Below are positions 37,408 through 46,616 of a DNA stretch of 64,000 bases, in pieces. The notes beneath the pieces are model-generated. The model saw nothing but the letters and a program-made list of their open reading frames with translations, searched no databases and was not told where the DNA came from. A program made the translations under genes and the position numbers. The stretch is from Pseudomonas yamanorum (GTDB taxonomy: Bacteria > Pseudomonadota > Gammaproteobacteria > Pseudomonadales > Pseudomonadaceae), in contig NZ_JACARE010000018.1 in NCBI RefSeq assembly GCF_013386765.1, positions 190,440 through 254,439 of the forward strand. Direction: 5' to 3'. Positions within the stretch are counted from its first letter, which is position 1. Each line of letters opens with the position of its first letter.

Positions 37408-37438
37408 TGTGGTGAGGGGGCAAGCTCCCTCACCACAG
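37408..37438. repeat. Palindrome of a third repeat type (TGTGGTGAGGG)
   Basis: Arms TGTGGTGAGGG and CCCTCACCACA surround GGCAAGCT directly after the MFS stop. It resembles the TGTGGCGAGGGAGCTTGCTCCC repeat at 45747-45882, as a single folded unit, and may act as the MFS transcript end. Confidence 0.7.
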
Positions 37439-37559
37439 ATTTTGCTCGGCAACGCTTACAGTGTGTTTCCAACGAACTGCTGCAGTCGCTTCAACCTCCT
37501 CGCAAGCCCCCGGATTTATTGATTTTCCCCTTCCTGACAGGTTTTTCATAAATGATGGC

Positions 37560-37577
37560 CTTTCATCTAATTGTCAT
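37560..37577 (+). promoter_or_regulatory. Pho box upstream of pstS
   Basis: CTTTCATCTAATTGTCAT fits the 18-base PhoB box (two CTGTCAT-like half sites 11 bases apart) with two mismatches. A further TTTCAT half site lies just upstream at 37544. The box is 79 bases before the pstS ATG. Confidence 0.75.
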
Positions 37578-37655
37578 ATTCCAGACATAGAGTGTTCACA
37601 CGGCCTACCGATACTTGGCCCCGATCCAATTATCCCTATCTGCTAGGAGCAAGGC

Positions 37656-38642
37656 ATGAAACTGAAACGTTTGATGGCGGCAATGACTTTTGTCGCTGCT
37701 GGCGTTGCGACCGCTAACGCGGTAGCCGCTGGTGTTGACCCGGCCATTCCGGCTTACGTGAAGACCACTGGTGTGTCGGGCAACCTGTCCAGCGTTGGTT
37801 CCGATACCCTGGCAAACCTGATGACCTTGTGGGCTGAGGGTTACAAGAAGGAATACCCGAACGTCAACATCCAGATTCAGGCCGCCGGCTCCGCCACTGC
37901 ACCACCTGCGCTGACTGAAGGCACCTCCAACCTGGGCCCGATGAGCCGCAAGATGAAGGACACCGAACTGGCTGCCTTCGAGCAGAAGTACGGCTACAAG
38001 CCAACCGCTATCCCGGTTGCCGTGGATGCCCTGGCCGTGTTCGTGCACAAGGACAACCCGATCCAGCACCTGACCATGGAACAGGTCGACGCGATCTTCT
38101 CCTCGACGCGTCTGTGCGGCGCCAAAGCTGACGTCAAGACCTGGGGCGACCTGGGCGTGACCGGCGACCTGGCCAACAAGCCAGTGCAACTGTTCGGTCG
38201 TAACTCGGTATCAGGCACCTACGGCTACTTCAAGGAAGAAGCCCTGTGCAAAGGCGACTACAAACCTAACGTGAACGAACAACCTGGTTCGGCGTCGGTT
38301 GTACAGTCCATCAGCTCCTCGCTGAACGGCATCGGTTACTCGGGCATCGGTTACAAGACCGCCAGCGTGAAAACCGTGGCCCTGGCCAAGAAAGGCAGCA
38401 CTGAGTTCATCGAAGACAGCGAAGAAAACGCCCTGAACGGCAAATACCCGCTGTCGCGCTTCCTGTACGTTTACGTCAACAAAGCCCCGAACAAGCCTCT
38501 GGCCCCGCTGGAAGCCGAGTTCGTGAAGCTGGTTCTGTCCAAACAGGGCCAGGAAGTGGTAGTGAAAGACGGCTACATCCCGCTGCCAGCCAAAGTTGCC
38601 GCCAAGGCACTGGCTGACCTGGGTCTGAAAGAAGGCAACTAA
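37656..38642 (+). CDS. pstS: Phosphate-binding periplasmic protein PstS
   Basis: The 328-residue protein has a signal peptide (about 1-25, cut near AVA/AGV). The binding-protein core has [18 protein letters not shown] near residue 46, the [25 protein letters not shown] phosphate-site loop near 73-97, and [12 protein letters not shown] near 186. It captures phosphate for the PstCAB transporter. A Pho box lies upstream and a REP pair follows, so strong separate expression relative to pstC is likely. Codon use is strongly biased, as for a highly made protein. Confidence 0.95.
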   Translation: MKLKRLMAAMTFVAAGVATANAVAAGVDPAIPAYVKTTGVSGNLSSVGSDTLANLMTLWAEGYKKEYPNVNIQIQAAGSATAPPALTEGTSNLGPMSRKMKDTELAAFEQKYGYKPTAIPVAVDALAVFVHKDNPIQHLTMEQVDAIFSSTRLCGAKADVKTWGDLGVTGDLANKPVQLFGRNSVSGTYGYFKEEALCKGDYKPNVNEQPGSASVVQSISSSLNGIGYSGIGYKTASVKTVALAKKGSTEFIEDSEENALNGKYPLSRFLYVYVNKAPNKPLAPLEAEFVKLVLSKQGQEVVVKDGYIPLPAKVAAKALADLGLKEGN

Positions 38643-38676
38643 GCCTGTAATACCCTGTGTAGGGGCAGGCTTTTAA

Positions 38677-38763
38677 GTGGGAGCGGGCTTGCCCGCGATG
38701 CTGGCGACGCGGTTCAAGGTTGAAATCGTGTTGATGCCATCGCGGGCAAGCCCGCTCCCACAC
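38677..38763. repeat. REP pair between pstS and pstC
   Basis: Inverted copies of GTGGGAGCGGGCTTGCCCGCG flank about 40 bases. This is the GC-rich variant of the main REP unit. Its place after pstS may protect the pstS transcript and lower pstC readthrough. Confidence 0.85.
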
Positions 38764-38837
38764 AAGCCCGGCCTACACCATCAATTTTTTAATCCGCTGC
38801 CAGCCATGCTACGCGGCGGATTTCTTGCGTCACTACA

Positions 38838-38855
38838 CTGTCATCTTTCTGTCAT
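38838..38855 (+). promoter_or_regulatory. Perfect Pho box upstream of pstC
   Basis: CTGTCATCTTTCTGTCAT is an exact match to the two-half-site PhoB consensus with 11-base periodicity. It lies 23 bases before the pstC start, so pstC has its own phosphate-starvation promoter in addition to readthrough from pstS. Confidence 0.85.
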
Positions 38856-38877
38856 ACAGGACCGCTAGGGTGTGCGC

Positions 38878-41163
38878 ATGAATGATCTGGCCAATTCCAC
38901 CATGACGACGACTTCTCCCCCCAAGCGCATTGATTTCAATACGCCTGAGCTGCAACGCAAGCGCCGTATTCGCGCGCTCAAGGATCGCCTGACCCGCTGG
39001 TATGTGCTGATTGGCGGCCTCGCCGTGCTGGGCGCGATCACCTTGATCTTCTTCTTTCTGGCCTACGTGGTCGCGCCGCTGTTCCACGGTGCCAACCTGA
39101 CCAAGGAAGATGCGTTGACGCCGGCCTGGCTGCAGGACGCCGGCAAGCCGCTGATGATCTCCATGGAAGAACAGAACCAGGTCGCCATGCGGGTATCCGA
39201 CAAGGGTCAGGCACTGTTCTTCAACGTTGATACGGGTGCCGAGCTCAAGCGTGTAGACCTGCCGTTGCCGGCCGGTGCCACAGTCGCCTCCATTGGTGAA
39301 GACCAGCCCGGCAGCCCGCTGGTGATCCTTGGCCTGTCCAACGGCCAGTCGCTGGTGTTCCGCCACACCTATAAAGTGTCGTACCCGGACGGCAAGAAAA
39401 CCATCTCGCCAGCCATCGAATACCCTTACGGCGAAACGCCGATCGTCCTCGACGAACAAGGCCTCCCGCTTGAGCACGTAGCCTTGAACGCTACCGACTC
39501 GTCGCTGGTGGTGGCCGGTTCCAGCGGCGCCCATCTGAACGTGCTGTCCATCAGCCGTGAAGAAAACATGATGACCGAGGAAGTCACCACCGAGCAGAAG
39601 CGCATCGAACTGCCGCAGATGACCGAGCCGGTGAAAGCCATCTTCGTCGATCCGCGCCAGCAGTGGCTTTACGTGATCAACGGCCGTGCCCAAGCCGACG
39701 TTTTCAGCCTGCGGGACAAGAGCCTCAACGGTCGATACAAATTATTGGAAGATGGCGTGGCGCAAGTCACGGCCAGCACCCAACTGGTGGGCGGCATTTC
39801 GCTGATCATCGGTAACTCCAGCGGTGGACTGGCGCAGTGGTTCATGGCCCGCGATCCGGACGGCGAGCAGCGCCTGAAGCAGATCCGCACCTTCCAGATG
39901 GGCACCGCGCCTATCGTTGAAATCACCGCCGAAGAGCGTCGCAAAGGCTTCACCGCCCTCGATGCTTCCGGCAAGTTCGGCGTGTTCCATAGCACTGCCC
40001 ACCGCACCCTGCTGGTGGACAAGGTGGTCGACGGCACCGGTGTCTTCGGCATGTCGCCACGGGCCAACCGGGTGATCGTCGAAGCCGGCGGCAAGCTGCA
40101 ACCGCTGTTGCTGGACAACCCGCACCCGGAAGTTTCCTGGAGCGCGTTGTGGAGCAAGGTCTGGTACGAAAACTACGACGAGCCTAAATACGTCTGGCAA
40201 TCGACCGCCGCCAACACCGACTTCGAACCCAAGATGAGCCTGGCGCCGCTGACCTTCGGTACCCTGAAGGCCGCGTTCTACGCCATGCTGCTGGCGGCGC
40301 CACTGGCGGTTGCCGCTGCGATCTACACTGCCTACTTCATGGCCCCGAGCCTGCGCCGCAAGGTCAAGCCGGTGATCGAATTGATGGAAGCGATGCCGAC
40401 GGTGATCCTCGGTTTCTTCGCCGGCCTGTTCCTGGCGCCGTATGTCGAAGGGCATCTGCCGGGGATTTTCAGCCTGCTGATGCTGTTGCCGATTGGCATC
40501 CTGGTGGCCGGTTTCATCTTCAGCCGCCTGCCTGAGTCGATCCGCCTGCGGGTCCCGGATGGCTGGGAAAGCGCGATCCTGATTCCGGTGATCCTGTTTG
40601 TGGGCTGGCTCTCGCTGTACATGAGCCCGTACCTGGAAACCTGGTTCTTCGGCGGCGACATGCGCATGTGGATCTCCCATGACCTGGGCATCACCTACGA
40701 CCAGCGCAACGCCCTGGTAGTCGGCCTGGCCATGGGTTTTGCGGTGATCCCTAACATTTACTCCATCGCTGAAGATGCCGTGTTCAGCGTGCCGCGCGGC
40801 CTGACCCTGGGCTCCCTGGCCTTGGGCGCCACGCCATGGCAGACCATGACCCGCGTCGTCATCCTGACCGCCAGCCCGGGCATTTTCTCGGCGTTGATGA
40901 TCGGCATGGGCCGTGCGGTGGGTGAAACCATGATCGTGCTGATGGCCACCGGCAACACCCCGGTGATGGAGATGAACCTGTTCGAGGGCCTGCGCACCCT
41001 GGCGGCCAACGTCGCGGTGGAAATGCCCGAGTCGGAAGTCGGCGGCAGCCACTACCGCGTGCTGTTCCTCTCGGCGCTGGTGCTGCTGCTGTTTACCTTC
41101 GTCATGAACACCCTCGCCGAGCTGATTCGTCAGCGTCTGCGCAAGAAATACTCGTCGCTTTAA
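38878..41163 (+). CDS. pstC: Phosphate ABC transporter permease PstC, large form
   Basis: The 761-residue protein is more than twice the length of E. coli PstC. One membrane helix (about 42-66) is followed by a large soluble domain (about 70-425) with repeated strand motifs (FRHTYKVSYPDGKKTISP, NSSGGLAQW, DASGKFGVFHS) resembling a propeller. The last 320 residues hold the permease with the EAMPTVILGFFAGLFLAPY and SLALGATPWQTMTRVVILTASPG (EAA loop) motifs. The large N-terminal domain is typical of pseudomonads and its role is unknown. The ATG at 38878 is preferred over GTG 38872. Its own Pho box precedes it. Confidence 0.9.
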   Translation: MNDLANSTMTTTSPPKRIDFNTPELQRKRRIRALKDRLTRWYVLIGGLAVLGAITLIFFFLAYVVAPLFHGANLTKEDALTPAWLQDAGKPLMISMEEQNQVAMRVSDKGQALFFNVDTGAELKRVDLPLPAGATVASIGEDQPGSPLVILGLSNGQSLVFRHTYKVSYPDGKKTISPAIEYPYGETPIVLDEQGLPLEHVALNATDSSLVVAGSSGAHLNVLSISREENMMTEEVTTEQKRIELPQMTEPVKAIFVDPRQQWLYVINGRAQADVFSLRDKSLNGRYKLLEDGVAQVTASTQLVGGISLIIGNSSGGLAQWFMARDPDGEQRLKQIRTFQMGTAPIVEITAEERRKGFTALDASGKFGVFHSTAHRTLLVDKVVDGTGVFGMSPRANRVIVEAGGKLQPLLLDNPHPEVSWSALWSKVWYENYDEPKYVWQSTAANTDFEPKMSLAPLTFGTLKAAFYAMLLAAPLAVAAAIYTAYFMAPSLRRKVKPVIELMEAMPTVILGFFAGLFLAPYVEGHLPGIFSLLMLLPIGILVAGFIFSRLPESIRLRVPDGWESAILIPVILFVGWLSLYMSPYLETWFFGGDMRMWISHDLGITYDQRNALVVGLAMGFAVIPNIYSIAEDAVFSVPRGLTLGSLALGATPWQTMTRVVILTASPGIFSALMIGMGRAVGETMIVLMATGNTPVMEMNLFEGLRTLAANVAVEMPESEVGGSHYRVLFLSALVLLLFTFVMNTLAELIRQRLRKKYSSL

Positions 41164-41178
41164 GAAAGGTAGAAGTCT

Positions 41179-42849
41179 GTGAAACAGAACTCCCTGAATG
41201 GATGGTTCAAGAGCGGCGCCCCGGGCGTCTGGATCAGCGGTGGCGCGGTGTCCATCGCGGTCATCATGACCATTGGTTTGCTGGCCGTGATTGCCGTGCG
41301 TGGCCTGGGCCACTTCTGGCCGGCCGACCTGATCCAGGCCAACTACAACGTGCCGGGCCAGGAAAACCATATCGTCATCGGCGAAGTGGTGCAGAAAGAA
41401 GAAGTGCCCCGCGAGCGCCTGAAAAGCGCAGGCTTGCCGGTGCCCGACCAAGGCCCGGAGTTCATGACCCGCGAGCTGATCAAGGTCGGCAACCGTGACT
41501 TGAACGGCAACGACTTCACCTGGATCGTCGGCGAGTGGCTGACCAATCAGACCAAGCCCGCCGAACTGATGACCATCGAGCGTCGTGAGTGGGGCAACTT
41601 CTACGGCACCCTGGTCAACGTCAAGCAGGACGGCAAGGTGATCGCTGAAGGCGAGGCCGCCTGGCCGGAGCTGCAAGCCCGTGTCGACCGCGTCAACAAG
41701 CTCGCCGCCCAGCTCAAGACCCTTGAGAAGTCTGACATCGGCGCGATCAACGCCGGCCTCGAACGCATCCGCCTGCACGGTCGCAAACTGGAGCTGGAAG
41801 GCAAGCTGGACGCCACCGCCCAAGCCGACATGGACAGCGGCCGCGCTGAACTGAACAACCGCTACAAAGACATCGAAGCCCGCCTGGCCGACCTGCACAC
41901 CCAGTTCAACCGCGACAGCCTCACCGCCCGCGATGGCAACGGCAAGGAAATCGAAATCGGCATCGGCAAGGTGGTGCACGCTTACCAGCCGAACGCCATG
42001 GGTTACCTGACCAAGGTCGGTTTCTACTTCAGCAAGGTCTGGGAATTCCTCAGCGACGACCCACGGGAAGCCAACACCGAAGGCGGGATTTTCCCGGCGA
42101 TCTTCGGCACCGTGATGATGACCCTGATCATGGCGATGATCGTGACGCCGTTCGGCGTGCTGGCGGCGGTGTACCTGCGTGAGTACGCCAAGCAGAACAC
42201 CCTGACCCGCATCATCCGCATCGCGGTGAACAACCTGGCCGGTGTACCTGCCATCGTTTACGGCGTATTCGGCCTCGGCTTCTTCGTCTACGTACTGGGC
42301 GGCTCGGTCGACCGGCTGTTCTTCGCCGAAGCGTTGCCGGCGCCGACCTTCGGTACGCCGGGCCTGCTGTGGGCATCCCTGACCCTGGCGCTGCTGGCGG
42401 TGCCGGTGGTGATCGTGGCCACCGAAGAAGGCCTGGCGCGGATTCCCCGCACCATACGTGAAGGCTCCCTGGCACTGGGCGCGACCAAGGCGGAAACGCT
42501 GTGGAAGATCGTGCTGCCGATGGCCAGCCCGGCGATGATGACCGGCATGATCCTCGCCGTGGCCCGCGCCGCCGGTGAAGTGGCGCCGCTGATGCTGGTG
42601 GGTGTGGTGAAACTGGCGCCGTCGCTGCCGGTGGACGGCAACTACCCTTACCTGCACCTGGACCAGAAGATCATGCACCTGGGCTTCCATATTTATGACG
42701 TCGGCTTCCAGAGCCCCAACGTCGAGGCCGCTCGGCCGCTGGTGTACGCCACTGCGTTGCTGCTGGTGCTGGTGATTGCCACGCTCAACCTGTCGGCGGT
42801 GTGGATTCGTAACCACCTGCGCGAGAAGTACAAGGCGCTGGACAGTTAA
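41179..42849 (+). CDS. pstA: Phosphate ABC transporter permease PstA, large form
   Basis: The 556-residue protein has an N-terminal membrane helix (about 17-42), a long hydrophilic region (about 45-285) with a coiled-coil-like heptad segment (VDRVNKLAAQLKTLEK...ARLADLHTQFNRD), and a C-terminal permease (about 300-556). The permease includes NLAGVPAIVYGVFGLGFFV and the EAA loop REGSLALGATKAETLWKIVLPMASPA. The start is GTG after AAGGTAGAAG. E. coli PstA is about 296 residues, so, like its partner PstC, it carries a large extra domain; the two extra domains may meet in the periplasm. It follows pstC by 15 bases. Confidence 0.9.
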   Translation: MKQNSLNGWFKSGAPGVWISGGAVSIAVIMTIGLLAVIAVRGLGHFWPADLIQANYNVPGQENHIVIGEVVQKEEVPRERLKSAGLPVPDQGPEFMTRELIKVGNRDLNGNDFTWIVGEWLTNQTKPAELMTIERREWGNFYGTLVNVKQDGKVIAEGEAAWPELQARVDRVNKLAAQLKTLEKSDIGAINAGLERIRLHGRKLELEGKLDATAQADMDSGRAELNNRYKDIEARLADLHTQFNRDSLTARDGNGKEIEIGIGKVVHAYQPNAMGYLTKVGFYFSKVWEFLSDDPREANTEGGIFPAIFGTVMMTLIMAMIVTPFGVLAAVYLREYAKQNTLTRIIRIAVNNLAGVPAIVYGVFGLGFFVYVLGGSVDRLFFAEALPAPTFGTPGLLWASLTLALLAVPVVIVATEEGLARIPRTIREGSLALGATKAETLWKIVLPMASPAMMTGMILAVARAAGEVAPLMLVGVVKLAPSLPVDGNYPYLHLDQKIMHLGFHIYDVGFQSPNVEAARPLVYATALLLVLVIATLNLSAVWIRNHLREKYKALDS

Positions 42850-42856
42850 GCGGGCA

Positions 42857-42948
42857 CCTGTGGGAGCTGGCTTGCCTGCGATGCAGGCGACTCGGTTGAA
42901 CAGGTACACCGCGGTGATGCTATCGCAGGCAAGCCAGCTCCCACAGGG
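42857..42948. repeat. REP pair between pstA and pstB
   Basis: Inverted copies of CTGTGGGAGCTGGCTTGCC flank about 45 bases in the middle of the pst operon. Hairpins here could set different message stability for the permease and ATPase genes. Confidence 0.85.
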
Positions 42949-43024
42949 TTGGCGCTAGACACAGATTTTGAGTAAGCCGCCCCGGCGGTTCAACGAAACG
43001 AATTGGTAGCACAGGGAGCATCCC

Positions 43025-43858
43025 ATGCAACAAGAAACCCATTCCCACGGCATCAACATGTCAGCCCTGGGTCGCGACAAGCAGAGCCTGAGCCTGGCCC
43101 AGGAAACCGTGGCCATCGAAGTGCCGGGCCTGAGCCTGTACTACGGCGACAAGCAGGCGCTGTTCGACGTCAGCATGAATATTCCGAAGCAGCGCGTGAC
43201 CGCCTTCATCGGCCCGTCCGGCTGCGGCAAGTCGACCTTGCTGCGCACCTTCAACCGGATGAACGATCTGGTGGATGGCTGCCGCGTCGAGGGCGCGATC
43301 AACCTCTACGGCACCAACATCTACCGCAAGGGCGAAGACGTGGCCGAGTTGCGTCGCCGGGTGGGCATGGTGTTCCAGAAGCCCAACCCGTTTCCCAAGA
43401 CCATCTACGAAAACGTGGTGTACGGCCTGCGCATCCAGGGCATCAACAAGAAGCGCATCCTCGACGAAGCCGTTGAGTGGGCACTGAAAGGCGCGGCACT
43501 GTGGGATGAGGTCAAGGACCGCCTGCACGAATCGGCCCTGGGCCTGTCCGGCGGCCAGCAGCAACGTCTGGTGATCGCCCGCACCATCGCCGTGGAGCCG
43601 GAAGTGCTGCTGCTCGACGAACCGTGCTCGGCACTCGACCCGATCTCCACGCTGAAAGTCGAAGAGCTGATCTACGAACTGAAATCCAAGTTCACCATCG
43701 TGATCGTGACCCACAACATGCAACAGGCGGCGCGTGTTTCCGACTACACCGCGTTCATGTACATGGGCAAACTGGTGGAGTTTGGCGACACCGACACCCT
43801 GTTCACCAACCCGGCGAAGAAGCAGACCGAAGACTACATCACCGGTCGTTACGGCTAG
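43025..43858 (+). CDS. pstB: Phosphate ABC transporter ATPase PstB
   Basis: The 277-residue ATPase has Walker [10 protein letters not shown] near residue 66, the Q loop [10 protein letters not shown], the LSGGQQQR signature near 177, Walker [14 protein letters not shown] near 197 and the switch [13 protein letters not shown] near 230. It powers phosphate import with PstCA and takes part in repression of PhoR signalling. A 176-base gap with a REP pair separates it from pstA; GGGAG precedes its ATG. Confidence 0.95.
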   Translation: MQQETHSHGINMSALGRDKQSLSLAQETVAIEVPGLSLYYGDKQALFDVSMNIPKQRVTAFIGPSGCGKSTLLRTFNRMNDLVDGCRVEGAINLYGTNIYRKGEDVAELRRRVGMVFQKPNPFPKTIYENVVYGLRIQGINKKRILDEAVEWALKGAALWDEVKDRLHESALGLSGGQQQRLVIARTIAVEPEVLLLDEPCSALDPISTLKVEELIYELKSKFTIVIVTHNMQQAARVSDYTAFMYMGKLVEFGDTDTLFTNPAKKQTEDYITGRYG

Positions 43859-43930
43859 CAGCTGGCAGGTTGCACACTGAACTGATGCTGCGGTCGACCG
43901 CACCTTACCGGACGTTCCAAGGACGCCAAC

Positions 43931-44692
43931 ATGATTAGTAAAGAAGGCCTTACCCATCACATCTCCGCGCAGTTCAACGCCGAGCTTGAGGAAGTGCGCA
44001 GCCACCTCCTCGCCATGGGCGGGCTGGTGGAGAAGCAAGTCAACGATGCCGTCACCGCGCTGATCGAGGCCGACTCGGGCCTGGCCCAGCAAGTGCGCGA
44101 GATCGACGACCAGATCAACCAGATGGAACGCAACATCGACGAAGAATGCCTGCGCATCCTGGCCCGTCGTCAGCCGGCGGCGTCCGACCTGCGTTTGATC
44201 ATCAGCATCTCCAAGTCGGTGATCGACCTGGAGCGTATCGGCGACGAAGCCACCAAGATTGCCCGTCGCGCCATCCTGTTGTGCGAAGAGGGCGAAGCGC
44301 CGCGGGGCTACGTCGAAGTGCGCCACATCGGCGACCAGGTGCGCAACATGGTCCGCGATGCGCTGGATGCGTTTGCCCGTTTCGACGCCGAGCTGGCGTT
44401 GTCGGTGGCCCAATACGACAAAGTCATCGACCGCGAATACAAGACCGCCTTGCGTGAACTGGCCACCTACATGATGGAAGACCCGCGCTCTATCTCGCGG
44501 GTGTTGAACATCATCTGGGTGCTGCGTTCCCTGGAGCGCATCGGTGACCACGCGCGCAATATCTCGGAACTGGTGATCTATCTGGTGCGTGGTACCGACG
44601 TACGACACATGGGCCTCAAGCGCATGAAAGCTGAAGTTGAAGGCACCGCCGATCAAATCCCTAATGTTCCTGGCGTTCCTGACGATAAGTAA
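43931..44692 (+). CDS. phoU: Phosphate signalling protein PhoU
   Basis: The 253-residue protein is made of two repeated three-helix PhoU domains. The metal-binding signatures are DRQINQME-like (EIDDQINQMERNIDEECL) and DLERIGDEATKIARRA in the first half, and SLERIGDHARNISELVIYL in the second. With PstB it holds PhoR in the repressing state when phosphate is ample. It ends the pst operon and a terminator follows. Length matches the family. Confidence 0.95.
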   Translation: MISKEGLTHHISAQFNAELEEVRSHLLAMGGLVEKQVNDAVTALIEADSGLAQQVREIDDQINQMERNIDEECLRILARRQPAASDLRLIISISKSVIDLERIGDEATKIARRAILLCEEGEAPRGYVEVRHIGDQVRNMVRDALDAFARFDAELALSVAQYDKVIDREYKTALRELATYMMEDPRSISRVLNIIWVLRSLERIGDHARNISELVIYLVRGTDVRHMGLKRMKAEVEGTADQIPNVPGVPDDK

Positions 44693-44707
44693 GATTGCCC
44701 GAGAAAT

Positions 44708-44740
44708 AAACGCCCGGCCTTTGGTCGGGCGTTTTTGTTT
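44708..44740 (+). terminator. Terminator after phoU
   Basis: AAACGCCCG and CGGGCGTTT arms around GCCTTTGGT, followed by TTTTTGTTT, end the pst-phoU operon 15 bases past the phoU stop. Confidence 0.9.
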
Positions 44741-44816
44741 GCGGTGTCTGAATATTTGGCAAATTGCCATCAGGGAAGCGTTATGCTTGCCGAGGTTTTT
44801 ATAGGATGAAGGGTCG

Positions 44817-45716
44817 ATGAGCAAAGTCAGTGTATTGGTGGTGGATGACGCCTCGTTTATTCGCGATCTGGTGAAGAAGTGCCTGCGCAACTACTTCCCG
44901 GGGATCAAGATCGAAGATGCGGTGAACGGCAAAAAGGCCCAGGCCATCCTGATGCGCGAAACCTTCGACATGGTGCTGTGCGACTGGGAAATGCCGGAAA
45001 TGTCCGGCCTGGAACTGTTGACCTGGTGCCGCGAGCAGCCTCATCTCAAAGCCATGCCGTTTGTGATGGTGACCAGCCGTGGCGACAAGGAAAACGTGGT
45101 GCAGGCGATCCAGGCCGGCGTTTCCGGCTACGTCAGCAAGCCGTTCACCAACGAACAGCTGCTGAACAAGGTCAAGCAGGCGCTGAACAAGATCGGCCGC
45201 CTCGACGCACTGATCGCCAGCGCACCGACCAAGATGAACTCGGCGTTCGGCAACGACTCCCTCAGCGCCCTGACCGGCGGCAAGCCTGAAGCGGTCAAGC
45301 CGGCTCCAGTGGCCGCACCCAGCAAAGGCCTGCTCAACAGCCCGCCGGTGCAGGCCGCTCCGGCAGCGTCGCCTGCCAGCGGGCGTGGCCAGGGCCAGTT
45401 ACGGCTGTCCAGCGGCACCCAGCAATGTGTGATCAAGGCGCTGAGCATCAAGGAAGCGCTGCTGGTGGTGCGTCGCGGTGAAGTCCTGCCTCAGGTACTG
45501 GAAAGCGCCGTGCTCGACCTGGAGCAGGGCGACAACGCTGAAGTGGCCCGCCTCAACGGCTACCTGCACGCCGTCGTGGCCTACGAGCCCAAGCCGGACA
45601 GTGATTGGCTGCAACTGACCTTCCGGTTTATCGACCAGGATGCGCAGAAGCTCGATTACATCTCGCGGCTGATCGCCCGCGGGACTGCGCAGAAGCATTT
45701 TGTGCCGGGTGCGTGA
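44817..45716 (+). CDS. Response regulator with C-terminal PilZ-like domain
   Basis: The 299-residue protein has a receiver domain (1-122) with the acidic pair DD at 10-11, phosphoacceptor D56 in LCDWEMPEMSG, T85/S86 region MVTSRGD and K109 in SKPF. A Pro/Ala-rich linker (about 155-190) leads to a C-terminal domain of about 110 residues that is neither a helix-turn-helix nor an output enzyme. No kinase gene is adjacent. The C-terminal strand-rich segment may bind cyclic di-GMP in the PilZ manner, but the RxxxR motif is not clearly present. Confidence 0.75.
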   Translation: MSKVSVLVVDDASFIRDLVKKCLRNYFPGIKIEDAVNGKKAQAILMRETFDMVLCDWEMPEMSGLELLTWCREQPHLKAMPFVMVTSRGDKENVVQAIQAGVSGYVSKPFTNEQLLNKVKQALNKIGRLDALIASAPTKMNSAFGNDSLSALTGGKPEAVKPAPVAAPSKGLLNSPPVQAAPAASPASGRGQGQLRLSSGTQQCVIKALSIKEALLVVRRGEVLPQVLESAVLDLEQGDNAEVARLNGYLHAVVAYEPKPDSDWLQLTFRFIDQDAQKLDYISRLIARGTAQKHFVPGA

Positions 45717-45746
45717 GCTGACGGTCAATCCTGCCCAACGCATGAC

Positions 45747-45882
45747 CTGTGGCGAGGGAGCTTGCTCCCGATGGGCTACGCAGCAGCCCTGAAACCTTCA
45801 GCGCAGCCTGTTCTGCAGAACCGCAGTGACTTTAATCAGGGCCGCTTCACGCCCCAACGGGAGCAAGCTCCCTCGCCACAGG
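45747..45882. repeat. REP-like pair of the TGTGGCGAGGGAGCTTGCTCCC type
   Basis: TGTGGCGAGGGAGCTTGCTC and its reverse complement flank about 85 bases after the response regulator. This third unit recurs as a short palindrome after the MFS gene (37408-37438). Confidence 0.8.
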
Positions 45883-45959
45883 GTTAGTGGACGGTTCACA
45901 CAGCACTGTCATGATCCCTTGTTAGCCTGCCATTCAGTCGTCCCTGGCAGGCCAACCCC

Positions 45960-46613
45960 ATGCTCGTGCGCTCACTGCTGTTCTGTGGACTGTTCGCCGT
46001 CGCCACGTCGGCGATGTCCATGACCCTCTACAAATCCATCGATGCCAACGGTGTCGTGGTCTTCAGCGACCGGTACACGCCCGGGGCGCAGGCGTTTGTG
46101 TATCAGGAGCGGGTGATACCCAAGCGGGTCTATCCTGCCCAACCCGCCGCGTCCTATCGTTATCCCTTGCCCTGGCGCGGCGGCCCGTTCCGTCTCACCC
46201 AGGGCCCGAATGGCACGTTCAGCCATTCCGAGCTCAAAAGCCGCTATGCGATGGACATCGCCATGCCTGAAGGCACGCCCATCATCGCGGCCCGTGGCGG
46301 TGTGGTACTGAAAACCGAGAACGACCAGAGCGGGCGCGGCGGCGACCCGTCGGGGAATTTCGTGCGGGTGCAGCACGATGACGGCACCCAGGGCGTGTAT
46401 CTGCACCTCAAGCAAGGTTCGGTCAGCGTCAGGGAAGGGCAGCGAGTGGCGGTGGGCAGCCCGCTGGCGCTGTCGGGCAATACCGGCAACAGCAGCGGGC
46501 CGCATCTGCATTTTGTGGTGCAGCGCACGACGGCGTCGGGGCTGGTGTCGATTCCTTACGAATTCAACCAGCCGGTGCAGGCGTTGCCCAATTTTGCATT
46601 GGGCACGCGGTGA
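45960..46613 (+). CDS. Secreted M23-family peptidase with DUF4124 domain
   Basis: The 217-residue protein has a signal peptide (about 1-18), a DUF4124 segment (LYKSIDANGVVVFSDRY, about 22-40) and a C-terminal M23/lysostaphin domain (about 75-205). The zinc motifs are H-x(8)-D in HSELKSRYAMDIAMPEGTP and HLHF near residue 181. It probably trims peptidoglycan or regulates other hydrolases. The spacing in the first zinc motif differs from the classical HxxxD, a form seen in one branch of the family. It is convergent with the CNNM gene and only three bases apart from its stop. Confidence 0.83.
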   Translation: MLVRSLLFCGLFAVATSAMSMTLYKSIDANGVVVFSDRYTPGAQAFVYQERVIPKRVYPAQPAASYRYPLPWRGGPFRLTQGPNGTFSHSELKSRYAMDIAMPEGTPIIAARGGVVLKTENDQSGRGGDPSGNFVRVQHDDGTQGVYLHLKQGSVSVREGQRVAVGSPLALSGNTGNSSGPHLHFVVQRTTASGLVSIPYEFNQPVQALPNFALGTR

Positions 46614-46616
46614 GGC

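Noticed and set aside
39742-42909. Very long open frame on the minus strand opposite pstC and pstA
   Set aside because: It is a shadow of the high-GC codon pattern: rich in His, Gln and Ala, no domain, and it spans two genes plus their gap, both of which encode recognised permeases.
42857-42948. REP pairs as CRISPR repeats or attachment sites
   Set aside because: They occur as inverted, not direct, repeats, appear at many loci and match the known fluorescent-pseudomonad REP form.
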